DNA from: Carposina sasakii
Lineage: Eukaryota; Arthropoda; Insecta; Lepidoptera; Carposinidae
DNA: 64,000 nt
Direction: 5' to 3'
Assembly (NCBI GenBank): GCA_014607495.2
Contig: CP053157.1
Location: forward strand, 11,222,001 to 11,286,000
Made by a program: the position numbers and the translations under genes. Positions 1-12,620 of this stretch are shown here, in pieces (the first letter of the stretch is position 1; each line of letters starts with the position of its first letter). The notes beneath the pieces were generated by a model. That model did no database searches, was not told the DNA's origin, and saw only the letters and a list, made by a program, of their open reading frames with translations.

Positions 1-1127
1 CTTTGCGGGATCAGTTGCTGGGATAGGAACGGAATAGATCCATTAGAACAAGTATAGGTATAGCAGATTTATTTTCAGGGATCAGAGATAGACTTCTTTC
101 ATTGACTAGCGGAAATGCCTCTAAGTATGTAATCTCGAAAGCATTAAAAAAGAAAACATAAATACACTATTTTCTTGCTCTCTACTGCTTGAAACCGGCC
201 TGTTATATCTAAACCAGAATGTCCGGTAAACCACGTCGGCTAAACCTGAGTGATTCGATCCGGGTTTATGTGTTTATCTGTGACGGTGCAATGGTGTGTC
301 TATTTTACATACAGCTTAGTGAGCGAAATGGTTTTACTCTTTTTTATGTCGAAGTTTGTTTTCTAGTGTTTTTCTTGCTAGATTATTGGTAAACTGTGTT
401 CTGCACGGTGATACAAATGTCACACACTCGTGTATTCTCCCTCACCTTATTTTAGGTATATCTCTGTATGTGTACCTACGCATGAAGAATTAATAATAGT
501 AGATAAAGCGAAAGAGGTTTTTCAGGACCGTAGCAAGTGGAGGTCTGTCTTCAGCCTACCCGTGCGGAAAAGACACTTGATTTTAAGATATATTCTCTCT
601 GTGTGTATTCCCTCCATAAATACTTTTATGTGTCATGTGACTCATGAGTTAAAAAAACTTCATGAAACATTTTTGATTTCATTGAACTTATTTTCATATT
701 GATTAGTTTCTCTCAAAACTTGGCTCATGTTTCACGTTAATTTAAGTTTTTCATAAGACACAAAACATCATACATGTTTAGGTTTTGTAAAGTCTTTCCA
801 GAAGCCCCTACCACCAATTTCCCGGCAAACAATTTAACCAAGACAATGTAAACCCCATATAACACAAAACATCCTCATTGGGCATTCTATAAAAAATAAT
901 AGGCGTATTTTGGCGTATATCATAATAAAAATAAACCAAATGGCAGATATAATATCGGGGTGTGCTCGGGGCGATGAAAAATAAATAAAAACAGGAGGAT
1001 GGAAGCGCTCGGGGAAAATGAAAAGCCACTCTGATCCCTGCGAGGCGAGAGGTAGGGGGGATTTTAAACAAAACTTGGCGATTTTTACATTGTTGTTATT
1101 TAGTTTTACCCAAATTAGCCATACTTA

Positions 1128-1263
1128 GGGCCAATTTTTCTAACGATCAAATAGGCTATTTGAAGGATAATTTTAATGCTGTCTTTCTCTAACTTGATCG
1201 AGATAGACACACCATTATTTTAAATCTTCAGATAGGCTATCTGACTATTGGAAAAATTGGCTC
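1128..1263. mobile_element. 136-bp PIF/Harbinger-like MITE
   Basis: Inverted ends GGGCCAATTTTTC and GAAAAATTGGCTC, about 40 bp in total with mismatches (AATAGGCTATTTGAAGGAT mirrored). TTA is duplicated on both sides (1125-1127 and 1264-1266), the PIF/Harbinger signature. A related piece (AATCAGATAGCCTATCT) lies at about 27850. Confidence 0.8.
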
Positions 1264-1441
1264 TTACACTGTAATGATATCAGTCAATTAATTACATTCC
1301 GACTCTCCTCCATCACTGAAAAATAAGCTAGGTAAATAATGAGTCACGAGCCAGAGAAAGTCATGGGAAAGAATACGATTAATAATAATAATATTAGGTA
1401 CATACTTAAATCACATTTCAGTAAAAAATCTATCTACATAC

Positions 1442-1615
1442 AGGGTGATTTTTGGTCGTCAACGTTCCCGAAAACTACGGAATCTCCTCATCATCACGAT
1501 CATTTTTCTCCATGGAAGCATACCTGGGAAGTGTCTGGTTTCTAAAATATTAGGGTCCAAAGTTGAGTAAATAGACTGCGTTTTTCTGCATAAATGCACA
1601 TAGACGCGCGTAGCA
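1442..1615 (+). repeat. GGGTGATTTTTGGTCGTCAACG repeat, copy 1
   Basis: GGGTGATTTTTGGTCGTCAA, AGTTGAGTAAATAGACTGCG and GCATAAATGCACATAGACGC recur with deletions at 24540-24640. Another relative (ATCATTTTCTTCTATGGAAC) lies near 6535. Confidence 0.65.
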
Positions 1616-2373
1616 GGATTTTTTCACGAAAAATAATTAATATCTGTCTATAAAAAAACTAACATAAACACTAGACACTATAAATTTCGCACGATCAAGT
1701 AATTAAAAAAAAAAATCAAAATTTTTTTTTTTCCCAGCATTTTTTTTTTGCATAAGCTTACTTTATTTCATGTATAGAATACGTACCCTTCGTTAAAGGT
1801 GGTCACAAAAAAACACCTGTATACCTAGATAATCTACTTTCTTCATTATGTTATTAGGTATTTGACACAGCATTCTTCCGTACTTAGTTTTATTCTCTGG
1901 TAGTCTTATGGTAGTCGTCTTTAGAGAGAATATGAAGACTCTTGAGTACCTAGAAGTAATTACTTTGTCTTCTTTATAGATACGAGTATAAGTGTCTAAG
2001 TAAGTAAATAAGGAAAAAAATATAGCCCGTACAGCACGGAGCATTATGACAGGCATTTTCATTATAATGGAAGAAGTTACATCGTAAGTGGGAGTGACGT
2101 TAATACGATTTGGATTGCCGAATAAACCCGTGTAATTCACAAAATTCACACGATATAAATAACGATTTCAGGAGGCAGGCGTAGTACAATTTTCAACATT
2201 TATTACGTAGGTAAGACGCGAAATATTATAGTAGTGTATGTATATGCATTTTAACTCTGTTTTATGCGTTTTAATTAAGTCTCATAATAATCCAGGTAAG
2301 TTTCTGCATGTAGAGATAATAAAATAATGGGTGTGCGAAATGTCAATTTCAGAAAATAGGTGGCGTTGGTGAA

Positions 2374-2542
2374 GCGGCCCCCTTATTACCTGACTAGCAA
2401 AAGCAAAGCGATCGCTTGTCAAATTCGTATTGTGTAAAACGAATTTCAAAGGAACTTTGAAATTTCAAGGCGAATATTGTACAATTTTCGCTATCGCTTT
2501 GCTTCGGCTTTGCTATTGCTTTTACGTAATCAGGGGGCGGCT
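2374..2542. mobile_element. Short inverted-repeat element
   Basis: The ends GCGGCCCCCTTATTACCTGA and TACGTAATCAGGGGGCGGC are imperfect inverted repeats, continued inward by AGCAAAAGCAAAGCGATCGC mirrored as GCTATCGCTTTGCTTCGGCT. A smaller hairpin AATTTCAAAG/CTTTGAAATT sits in the centre. Confidence 0.65.
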
Positions 2543-3470
2543 ACTCTTGTACAATATTTGTCTTTCTACGTTATTTAGTATTACTAGTAAGCATAAGCGT
2601 TTTACTGTATCTGAGTATTAACCCGTTTTATTCAGTTTTCAGTTTTCACTGAGAGTATTAATTTTTTAATCTGTTTTTTAATTTGGTAATCCACACTCAT
2701 ATTCTGAGTGGTAAATATTACTTTGAGTTCCTCTATGACAAGGCCTCAAGCCACTTAGTGGAGAGATGGTAAGCTAATAGCTTAGATTAATTATTCTAAG
2801 GCTATTAGGTTCTACTACTGTTTTACATTATACTTCAATGAGAAATGGTAGTATTTTTTTACCTAAGAGCAATGTTTCAATGGGTGAGATGAGTTAACTA
2901 TCAATGATATAGAAGTAAGACTCTCTTTTCGTTAGTTTCACAATATTCACATCAAATATATAAGTAAATAAGTAAATATTTCACCAAAATTTTCCAACAT
3001 ATTTTACAATTATGCCATTTTTGGCGTTGAATTTACGGCCGCTAATGACATTGGACGGGGCGGGGATCTGCAGCGGCCATATTTCTCAATTTCCACGCTT
3101 TTCTTGGCAATATATTATGTTTTTATGTTCATAGCACACCTGGATTGCCCGGAACCACACTCTGAATATCAAATTTAGTGTTATCTAAGCTGTTTGTGTT
3201 TGTATACTTTATAGATAATATATTTATCGATCTAACGTATGAAATTTCGTAGCTAGGTACTTATGTTTTTGGTTTTAAAACTTTCAATGCCACGAAACAA
3301 AGTTATTTTGTTTCTACTCCATAAATGAGTTTTCTGATAGAAAATAGTCATATAGCTATTGTACTTATTTACTTTTTATGAACTATGTTTTTTTATTGTT
3401 ATTTGACAAATAAGTTTGAAGATTATAAAATTATTAATAAAGAAATGGAAAAAATTCTTCATCCGATTGG

Positions 3471-3536
3471 GAATCGAACCCACGACCACTGCATACCGTG
3501 CCAGTCGCTCTAACCACTGAGCTACCGGGTCAATTA
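3471..3536 (-). repeat. tRNA-derived SINE head, copy 1
   Basis: On the minus strand: GACCCGGTAGCTCAGTGGTT, a good pol III A box, and GGTTCGATTCC, a B box. The anticodon stem does not pair, so this is not a functional tRNA. The adjacent AT-rich tail (about 3422-3456) recurs as a direct repeat at about 3739-3775. Confidence 0.7.
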
Positions 3537-5365
3537 CTCGGATGACGAATTTTACCATCTCTTTTCTAAATTACATATAGGCAACGTTATTTTTCATCCC
3601 GATAGCTATACAATAGCCAAATCTCTGCAAACAAGGCTAAATCCCTCAGCACAATGTTTAAGATGAAATGATCAACCATATCCTAACGGATTATATTAAT
3701 GGAGAAGTGTTTTTATAAATTTATCCTAGTCAAGATATTATATATTATAAAATTATTAATAAAGAAATGGAAAAAAATTTTCAGTGGGAATTTTGAAGAT
3801 ATAAAGATATATAATAAGACGACACAAAAATATTGTCGACATGGCCAAATACGACTGACTCAGACTGTTAACCCTTAACTCGCTGACCCCTCTCAACTTG
3901 GATCTAATAAAACCAATCTTTCACTACGTCATGATGGCGCTACTATCTACCTTCATTCCCAAAAGCGTATATTCTAGCAATGGTAGTTCTCTACTTGACC
4001 ACCTATACATAAGTTGGTTAGTCTATTTTGACAGATGTCACAATGACATAATGTACCGGTTTCGATTGCGGTTGAATAGACAGAGATAATGTTTAAATCA
4101 GTATTGAAATAATCTCTTTATTGTTGCATTCATAGTTACAATACAATGTTTAGGGATGTTTAATGAAATCACAAGTTATTGTAAAAACTAAAAATTAAAA
4201 AGTAGGGAGATATTTTTTTAAGTGTATAAAACCTAGGTGATTGAACCTCTTTTCTTTATCTCGTTAAAACTAATTTCGGTAACTTAAGCATCTTTTTCTA
4301 ATGGAAATTCCAGTGGGGAATCATGAGTAGGCATCTAAATATACTCGTAAGTATATTCTTAAACTACAGATAATAAATAATGCCATTATATACAGAACCC
4401 ACATTAATGTCTTTATTTTATAGCAAGTGGTTCCGAATTAAATATAGGTAGCTGATAAGAATCATAATAAAAATTAAACATGTGTTGTTATTAACTCTTA
4501 CAACTTGTATGAAATAGAATTATTGACCTTAGAATCTTGTTAAGTGCACTTTATTTTGCAAAGAATAAAATATATTTTTACACTGAACACCTACACGTAA
4601 ACGTTTAGGTTACGATTATTATTTTAGTGAGGATTGTATTTTATGATCGTAAAATAAAGGGTTATCGCCTAAAAGCTATTAACTGACACCTGCTCTCCAA
4701 TCTTTGGTGATAACTGTGTTGAGTTAATCAAAACGTTCTGCTATATTTATTGAAGGTACTGTCATTATATTTTGTACTACTGTCATTATTACTTTTTGAG
4801 TAATCAACTCACGCTTTATATTTTTAATCGTAAAATTTTTATATTTATATATAGTAACTCTTAAAGCTGCATTTGAAAAGTCAAAAAGCCAAACTTACCT
4901 TAATTTCAGTCTTTTCCAGCATATTCTCTTCTCATACATTAATGCCAAAAAAAAACATTTTTTTGCTGTCGAAAATTCAACGAATGGCTCTTACATTCCA
5001 TATTGCCATATTTTGTTTGCAAATTTAAAAATAGAATTTTCATCAGGTCAATTTGACAGCACCTTTATAGTTATATTTTGATGCCACTTTTTTTTGTTAT
5101 TTACAACAGAAAAAACTTTCGGTTGGCTTTTTTGACAGCGGTTATTTTAGGGTCAAGTTCAATGAAGCGGACAAGATGGTGATAACCAGCGTTGGATCGA
5201 CCGTGAAATTGTATTCAGTGTTTGGGAGCTCATTTCCTAAATTAAATATAACAATGTTAAGCAACAAATTTTAATTTTATTGTTACTGTAGGTTTTTGTA
5301 TCAATTGTTGCTTTTATGATATCCGTCTGTCAGATATTTACTACTTACTTACTAAATTTATTAGG

Positions 5366-5540
5366 ATGTGTGGAGTTACCAGAATAGATAAAATAAGAAA
5401 TGAGTATATAAGACGAAGTTTGAAAGTTGCGCCGATCAGAGACAAGTTACGAAGTAACCGTCTGTCTTGGTACGGACATGTAAAGCGACGGGATGAAAGG
5501 CATATTTTACAGAGAGCGTTGTGCATGAATGTGGATCGAT
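5366..5540 (+). pseudogene. RTE-type LINE reverse transcriptase, C-terminal fragment
   Basis: Encodes MCGVTRIDKIRNEYIRRSLK, then KLRSNRLSWYGHVKRRDE. This is the conserved C-terminal block of endonuclease/reverse transcriptase proteins of RTE-like and related non-LTR retrotransposons (compare MCGVT, IRNEYIR, RWYGHVMRR). Neither the rest of the enzyme nor the usual downstream GRPKKRW block is present. It is a dead fragment of about 58 codons, ended by unrelated sequence. Confidence 0.8.
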
Positions 5541-5583
5541 ATATCCCTTTTGTTATAACCCTGTATAATGAACATAATGGTCG

Positions 5584-5705
5584 TTCTGACCGTCACACTT
5601 AAAATTAGACAGGTCTGTCTGTACCTCTACATTCTTAACATGGCTGCGAGAGAAAGGGAAAGGTAGGACTAATCTTAAGTTTAGGTTTAAGTGTGACGGT
5701 CAGAA
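5584..5705. mobile_element. 122-bp MITE next to and cut by the foldback element
   Basis: A perfect 20-bp inverted repeat (TTCTGACCGTCACACTTAAA and its complement) with TCG on both outer sides of the original locus. The 319-bp foldback element landed on its right end, duplicating TCAGAATC. Confidence 0.7.
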
Positions 5706-5707
5706 TC

Positions 5708-6026
5708 GGGTTTTGGGGCGTTTCGTTCCGCTCGTGTTTTGGTCCGCGGACCGAAACGCCTAACAATGCCTTCTGAATGGGTATATTCGTCCCGCGGGAC
5801 GAATCACCCCATATTTTTATTATTATTAGGCGATTTGTCCCGATATAAATACCTATTTTGAAAGATTTAAGTACCTACAGTAAAAAAAAATTAACTGTAC
5901 TTAATTCTTTCAAAACAGGTATTTATATCGGGACAAATCGCCTAATAATAGACTCATTCAGAAGGCATTGTTAGGCGTTTCGGTCTACGGACCGAAACAC
6001 GAGCTGACCGAAACGCCCCAAAACCC
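5708..6026. mobile_element. 319-bp foldback DNA element
   Basis: Almost the whole element is an inverted repeat with ends GGGTTTTGGGGCGTTTCG...CGAAACGCCCCAAAACCC. The flanking duplication is TCAGAATC, 8 bp (5700-5707 and 6027-6034). The arms contain GGTCCGCGGACC and GTCCCGCGGGAC sub-palindromes. The 8-bp duplication with GGG ends suits a Merlin-, hAT- or MULE-like mobiliser. Confidence 0.85.
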
Positions 6027-7283
6027 TCAGAATCGACCATATTGTCAGAATTAAAAAACTGTGTCAGAATTTAGTTTCTACAGGTCGATCACTTTTATGG
6101 TCCATTCTAAATCTGCTACCACAAAAAAATACCATCGAAGCAATAATTTCGACTGCAGATTACCTATCTGTTCGGCGACGGTAGTAATTACAACCCCTAT
6201 CTCGAGAGAGACCATCCCCTGAGTGACATAACTATAACGGGCGCATCTGTCCATCTGTGTCTACCTCTGTATACGTGCAGTGCAAGTGTTATAGATGTAG
6301 TTAATTATTAAAATCACTTTTTTTAAGTAGCGGTATTGTTAAGAGTGCGATGAGCAATCTATCTTCTATCTATACATACATATAATAATAATTTTTTAAT
6401 AACGAAAAAACGACTTCCTCCCCTATGAGCCAAAACTCGAGCTTACTAAAGTAAAATTTTGCTAATGGTCTAATATACAGGGTATAAAAAGACAACAATG
6501 TTTTTTTAATACCACATATTCTTTGTAAGGTTACGATCATTTTCTTCTATGGAACCAACCCTGGGAAACGACATAAAATTTATTAAAAAAATAATTATAA
6601 ATATGAATTGAAAACCTCCTCCTTTTTTTGAAGTCGGTTAAAAATGCTGTCATTTTATTGCAAACAATGTATTCGTTTGATGCACAAAGTATAAATGTAC
6701 CTACAAAACTAACATAACATTTTGACATGGTATCCATGAAAAAAATGTTTGTTAACCGATTTCAGATTTCGAGGATTTATGTAAAAAAAAATGATAATAT
6801 TAATGTAACTTTGGACGTCAATATCTTGGAAACCCATGGTTTCCCAGGGATGTTTTCATAGAAAAAAAAAATCGTGATGTTACAACGAATACAAGGTATT
6901 AAAAGAACAAAGTTCTCTTTTTACACCCAGTATGTATATTGCGTTAAGCCGTGTATGAAGTTTAGAAAGCATAATATTGTCAGATTTAGATGCCAGCAAA
7001 TGATTAAATCGGCCACATGACGAAAGGGCACTGAGAGAAATGACTAGGCTTCGAAATTTTACGTCTGACAATATAAGCAACATATAATTACACTCCTTCC
7101 TCCAGGGCAGGCCCTGTCCCCAATCATTTGGGGTCGGTGCAATATGTAGGTAGGTAGGTCTTCTTTCATTCGTCCCTATTATCCGTCATCTCGTTACTCT
7201 CATGTCTACCTCTTCCTCTATAACCATTTTACTTCGGACACGGCTTAACGCAACATATAATTACACGAATTAACACAATTATC

Positions 7284-7345
7284 TTCATCTTCATAAGCCT
7301 ATTGCAGTCCACTACTGGATGTAGGCCTCCCCCTGCCATAGGGGG
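7284..7345 (-). repeat. Interspersed repeat (GCAGTCTTGTAGC family), fragment
   Basis: ATTGCAGTCCACTACTGGAT and GTAGGCCTCCCC match the terminal part of the copies at 8226 and 59375. Confidence 0.7.
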
Positions 7346-7784
7346 ATTTTGTTACTAAACAGTTCCACTATCTGTTTTTCGGCGGTTCCATCATCAGACC
7401 CTCGTTTTTCTTTATATTATGTGTAGTTGACCAAAATTCTCTATGAAAATCTAAAAACGGACTAATCGTGCCTATTATATTTAAGGATATCCCTAGATTC
7501 CTTAGAGATTCCATCATCAGATGTTATGTTTTATATGTAGGTGACCAAAACGCTCAGTAAAAGTGTAAAAACAGACTACATGTGCCTACAATATTTGAGA
7601 ATTGCTCTCGATTTCTCCTCTTCACCTCGATGGTGAATATGGGACCAATCTGGAAGCATACCAAGACTAACTATAAAAAAAATTGTAATCGGTTCATAAA
7701 TGACGGAGTTCTGAGGTAACACACATAAAAAATAAAAATAAAAACATACATACGAATTGATAACCTCTCTTTTTGAAGTCGGTT

Positions 7785-8060
7785 AAAAATGTAACGGATC
7801 GCTGTCTGTACATGGAAGATATATGAGAAAAAATATTATAGGAGACCTTTATCAGCGCAATAGTACCCAAAATAATGATTTTTGAAACTTTTGTCTGTTT
7901 GTCGGTTTGTCTGCTGAACCGATTTCGATGCAGTTTTCAAGAATATGTTGTGACTGGTCCCACTTAACATATGGCATAGGCTTTTTATCCCGGATAATTT
8001 AGACATTTTGTTTTTTCTGTAGTGCACGCGGACGGAGACGCGGGCGTCTACTAGTTTAAA
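7785..8060 (+). repeat. GATCGCTGTCTGTACATGG repeat family, copy 1
   Basis: Runs from AATGTAACGGATCGCTGTCT to CGCGGGCGTCTACTAGTTTA. It includes the ACCGATTTCGATGCAGTTTT and TATCCCGGATAATTT words found in abundant lepidopteran repeats. The open frame on its minus strand is repeat sequence, not a gene. Confidence 0.8.
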
Positions 8061-8225
8061 AGAACAAAATTGTAGATAGGTGCAATTTTGTCAAGCTAGC
8101 GCTATTCTAAAAAATAATAATAGGACTATGAAACGGGAAACATTTTTCTTACATAGGTACTTTGAGAGTCAAAAGCTTTAATTACATAGGTAAATACGTA
8201 AATACATAGGCATACCTACCTACAC

Positions 8226-8352
8226 ATGAACTACGGTCACCAATCCGCCTGCCTAGCATGGTGACTGGGCAAATACCCCCTAGCAGTCTTGTAGCATGCC
8301 CTGGGGGAGGCCTATGTCCAGCTGTGGACTGCAATAGGCTGATGATGATGAC
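8226..8352 (+). repeat. Interspersed repeat (GCAGTCTTGTAGC family), copy 1
   Basis: Contains CGGTCACCAATCCGCCTGCC and GGACTGCAATAGGCTGATGA. The same words recur at 31115-31325 (plus) and 59375-59640 (minus), with a short piece at 7284-7345 (minus). Confidence 0.8.
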
Positions 8353-8359
8353 CTAAATA

Positions 8360-8672
8360 TGGCTGTGTTCCCATAATGTGGCAGCCAGAACCGCAGGTGA
8401 TCACAGAGGTACGTTTATCATAGCTGGGTCAGATGTTAAAAAAATTGTGACTATCTAGCTCATCGCCTGAGTGCCTTAGTCGGCTCTTACGACATGCACG
8501 GAATGAGATGCAGCTGATGCATTCTAGTTAAGTCGCGTATCAGCAGAAGCAATCACTACATAGGTACCTACATACATACGTATTATGTACATAAACACGG
8601 CTGTGTTCTCGAAAAGGGGTAGCCAGAACTGGGGGATCGTAAAGAAGATCGCACAGCCACGTTTAGTATAGC
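8360..8672 (+). repeat. GGGGTAGCCAGAACTG repeat family, two adjacent copies
   Basis: GGCTGTGTTC...AGCCAGAAC...ACGTTTA occurs twice (8360-8425 and 8600-8672). Relatives lie at about 23388-23463, 44806-44880 and 54332-54405. Confidence 0.65.
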
Positions 8673-9254
8673 ATATTTAATCAATAAGCTTCAATATATC
8701 AATACAAAAAACATTCAAAACAACAATTTTGATACTACAAAACTACAGTCTATAAAAGAAAACTCTATAAACCTGAGGTATAAACTCTTACGCCAGTAGT
8801 TGATTTAAAAGTAAATAAAGTTAATAAAATAGGTGTCTAAAGTCGAGCAGAGGTGGGGGGTGATTCTGCAGCCTCCCCGTAGGGTGGGGAAGCTATTAAG
8901 CCAAGCCAAAACTAATTTAAATTAAATCCTAGTGAATTACCCAAGGAGGAAATTGTCGAGCGCACCCTCGATGCTCTCCGAAAGGTAATGGCGGAGACAG
9001 AACGTTTGAAAATTACGTATTTTCCAGGAAAATATGTGATTCCTGGAAAAATCCGTGATTTATACCACTATAATGATAATTTATACTATTCTTATCACTA
9101 AGAATTCGTGACTTCAAGACTGCCTTTCCACCAGAGATATTTTACTACTAATTTGTCCATGATGTCAATGAATTCTTTTGGTGGATATTAAACGCATCCA
9201 TAGCATAGATAGTATTAGCACATGTCTGATGGATACAAAATACTTTACCTTTAG

Positions 9255-9482
9255 GATACTATATATTTGAGCAGTTTGGGGTTGAAAACATGGGGCCATG
9301 GGGCCCGGGAGCCTATACCCTTTTTAAGGGCATTTCGAACGACTGGTCGAGGCGTCTCACGACGGAAGGGCTGGCCATATTTTGGACAAAGAATTAGCCT
9401 CGCCATCCAGCGGGGCAATGCGGCCAGCCTTTTGGCCACGTTGCCAGCGGTTGAGGAGTTGCAGGCAATTTTCTATTTGTAA
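9255..9482 (+). pseudogene. Probable C-terminal remnant of a non-LTR retrotransposon protein
   Basis: A 76-codon frame without an ATG start, ending TAA. It contains FGQRISLAIQRGNAASLLAT near its end, which resembles the C-terminal QRxSxAIQRGNAA block I associate with insect LINE polyproteins. Its GC is well above the flanks, and AATAAATTT follows after 30 bases, as in a retroelement 3' end. The reverse-strand frame of similar length is a shadow. I am unsure of the exact clade. Confidence 0.5.
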
Positions 9483-10399
9483 ATATGTTTTAGATTTAAG
9501 TTTTTAATAATTCATTAAATAAATTTATAACTTTACGTGCTAAACTAAAAAGTATGCAAGAATAAGAATGCAGTAAACTTAATTCTGTTTTTGCTCTACG
9601 TTTATTAATAACCATTTGGTTAGGTATGGGTACGTGTTTGTTTTTCTAAAGCTTATTATTTACATCCTTTTGTAACACGAAAATTATAAGTATCTAGAAT
9701 AGGCTATTGAAATCGTTGTTATAGTACCCAGGTACAAATATAATATTTCATTACAGATTGTTTAATTTCCAAACGTAGAAAGTGGAAACACAGTCCGTGT
9801 ATCTCTATCTTATGGAAATTCTTTATCATCAATTATATATACCTTTTGCAATAATTTGATAACAGTTGATTTATTATTCTAAACAATTATGGTTTTATCA
9901 CTACATATACCTACTAATTAGACAAAAAAAAATCTACCTACCCTCATACAACTAATAAGACACTTTTCTCACCGCCTGTACCATCTATATTGCTTGCGGG
10001 CGGCGCTGGTTTGGGGCAGCCTTTACATGTACCATTTGAATATTATCTCCCCCCTCGAGTTTAGAGGAATTCTGAGGCCTCACGCCTTAATTAATGCAAA
10101 TTTCAGTGCTAACAAGATTATGAATCTCACCGCTTTTTGAGCGAACACTTTAAGTAGCGTGTACTTAAGTGGTAGGATCTGCATAAAGGGTGTCTTTCAA
10201 CTTTCCTTACGTGTAAAGTTCTCGCGTTGTTCTAGTGTGTAAGGGCTTTATGGAATCGAGTTTTACTTTTAGTTTTAAGCGCTTTTATGTCTATGTGAAG
10301 CGAAGTTATAATGTCTCGGAGTTATAATTTAAAATCAGTTTTTCGTGAGGATCGTGATCATATTGATATTACCATTATAATATTATATATAAATTAGTA

Positions 10400-10663
10400 T
10401 ACAGGGTGTAACAGAAAGGGTATGTTAAGCGAAAAGCTATGTAAATAGCCCACTATAGAGACGCTATTTTCAAAATTTCAGACTCGAAATCACATGTTTA
10501 TTTTTCAAGATTGTATAAACATTCCTGAGTTGCTTTGGAATTCTCCATACTATTTGTAAAAATAAACATGCGATTTTGAGTCTGAAATTTTGTGTGTAGG
10601 TTCCTTTTAGTAGGCTATTTACATAGCTTTTCGCTTAACATACCCCTTTTGTTACACCCTGTA
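10400..10663. mobile_element. TA-flanked long-TIR MITE (CAGGGTGTAAC family), copy 1
   Basis: 264 bp with ends CAGGGTGTAAC...GTTACACCCTG inside a TA duplication. The inverted repeats extend over most of the element (GGGTATGTTAAGCGAAAAGC mirrored at the far end), so the single strand can fold into one long hairpin. TA duplication and CAGGG ends suggest a Tc1/mariner-type mobiliser. There are nine copies or part-copies in this window. Confidence 0.88.
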
Positions 10664-10904
10664 TACCTAGGTACTTAAACAAATAATTGCATGCAATGGT
10701 TATATCCTCGATAGAATTAGGGAAGTGTGATATAAAACTATTATCAAATGGTACAAAAAGATTTTTATTCAAAGCACATCCCTGATTTTGAAATAGCTCA
10801 TACATAGGTGCTTTTAAATGCTTTGCATAGGTATGAGAAATACACACGTCATAAAGTTATATAAAATTGTAAAGTCATCTTTGCAAAATACATGCATAGG
10901 TACA

Positions 10905-10990
10905 TATAATCACGCCTTTTTTACGGGGTAGGCAGAGCCGATAGAACCACATAGTGCCACTTCTGACCAATTTTAAAGGATATAGTTGAG
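10905..10990 (+). repeat. TAATCACGCCTTTATCCC repeat, truncated copy
   Basis: TATAATCACGCCTTTTTTAC, GGGTAGGCAGAGCCGATAGA, then lost after GGATATAGTTGAGAT. A shorter piece is at 13406-13437. Confidence 0.7.
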
Positions 10991-12052
10991 ATTTGCGAAA
11001 TATTCTCTTCAAATTCCTATCCTATTCTAACGAGGTAAGCCTCGAGTTCATCATCTTTATTCGGTAAATACTAGATATTCAATCAAATTATCTTCATCAA
11101 ATCTACTTACCTATCCTAGGTTTAGCAAGCGTTTAAAACAGTCTCAAACTCATCCCTTAAAAAAACAAAACGAAGTCTTCCGAAAGGGGTAAAAAACCAT
11201 TTAGACCCATAGTTCCCAGGAAGCTGGGGCGTGACATGTGACGTCATCAATCAACCCTTACATCGTATTTAATTTTAAATCAATTGGAGTCGCGCGTGCC
11301 CGTCATCCATCTTGCGTTATCAATATTTATAAAACATTAGCAGTAGACGGGTTGACAGGACGGGAAATAAGATTGCAAGCTCAGTCAACTAGGCTTGACT
11401 GGGCTTTTCCCGGACTTGAGACTCAAGAATTTGAGGCCACTGTACGCGTAGGGATTTACTTAGTAAGATTGCTGGCTCTTATGCCACCGATGATGAACGA
11501 GAGGCTCTATCTAATATATGTTGACCTAGAAACATACCTTGCTATGGTTGACGTGCAACGAGTGGCAACTTCAGACACAGAATTCTTAAAAGTTCAGCTT
11601 CAGGATCCTATCGGTTGATTTTACAGCATAGACACATCGAACAGAATCGCCAAACCCATTCACGTTTGGATTTTGTTTCGTTTCGTTCATTATTTTTCTT
11701 CTTTCCCATTTAAAACCAACAAGGGTAAAAAAGTTTTTGAACTTACTAACCTATAAACATCATATGTGACAAACTCCCTATGCTGATGCGAGGCTTGACT
11801 ATACATATAGGTACATCAGTTGCAACTCTGCTGTATGTCGTAAGAGTCGATTAAAGAACTCGGGCATTCTCTCAGGCGGGTTCAGGCAGGCTGCCACCGA
11901 CAGTCTTGAATTAAGTTTTGTAGAATCAAGTCAGCTCCAGAATTAGATATATTGATTATTAGTTGTCCAACCATAGATCATTCAAAGTACCCATTCTATA
12001 GTAGGTACCCAAACATATAATGCCTAAAGGTTTTGCCGTTTTCAAATTTGAT

Positions 12053-12216
12053 GACTGATTGGTGTAGCAGGTAGTGACCCTGCCTGCGACGCCATAGGTC
12101 CTGGGTTCGAATCCCGGTAGGTGCAAACATTGATATGATGAATATCGATGTTTGTTTCTGAGTCGTGGGTGTCTCTCTACTTATCTATGTAGTTATATAC
12201 GTTGCTTAGTACCCAC
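12053..12216 (+). repeat. tRNA-derived SINE (second family), copy 1, 3'-truncated
   Basis: The A box lies in GATTGGTGTAGCAGG and the B box is GGTTCGAATCC, followed by CCGGTAGGTGCAAACATTGA. The copy stops after GCTTAGTACCCA. Confidence 0.85.
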
Positions 12217-12620
12217 ACACAACCAAATGTAGGTACCTACCTATAAGAATAGCATAGGTAGGTAGATACCGTTTTAGAAACAAAACCAAAACAATATCTT
12301 GGTCCCTGCAACGGGGCTGCATCATCAATCACTTCACCTCCCCCCCCTTCGGAACACCCCCTCCCTGCACCCTGTAATAGCTTTGAGGGTGGGAAGATCT
12401 TTGTCACTATAGGCTGGACGACGATTTACTGTTAGTCCTGGGGTGTAGACTGTTGCACCTGAAATATGCAATGAAATGCATTAAATAACCTAGAGTATGA
12501 AGTTATGAGTGTGACCTACATAGTACCTATGTATTGAAGGTGACTACATATTAAAAGAACAGGCCAGGTATTTGTTACCTAAGCATTTATTTTATACCTA
12601 CCTACTAGGGGTATTTCGTA

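Noticed and set aside
6475..6500. Another CAGGG-type MITE end (ACAGGGTATAAAAAGACAAC)
   Set aside because: The first bases resemble the family, but the following sequence diverges and no matching right end is found.
11238..11618. 126-codon open frame upstream
   Set aside because: It begins at GTG, with the adjacent ATG followed at once by TGA, and encodes nothing recognisable. Not supported as a gene.
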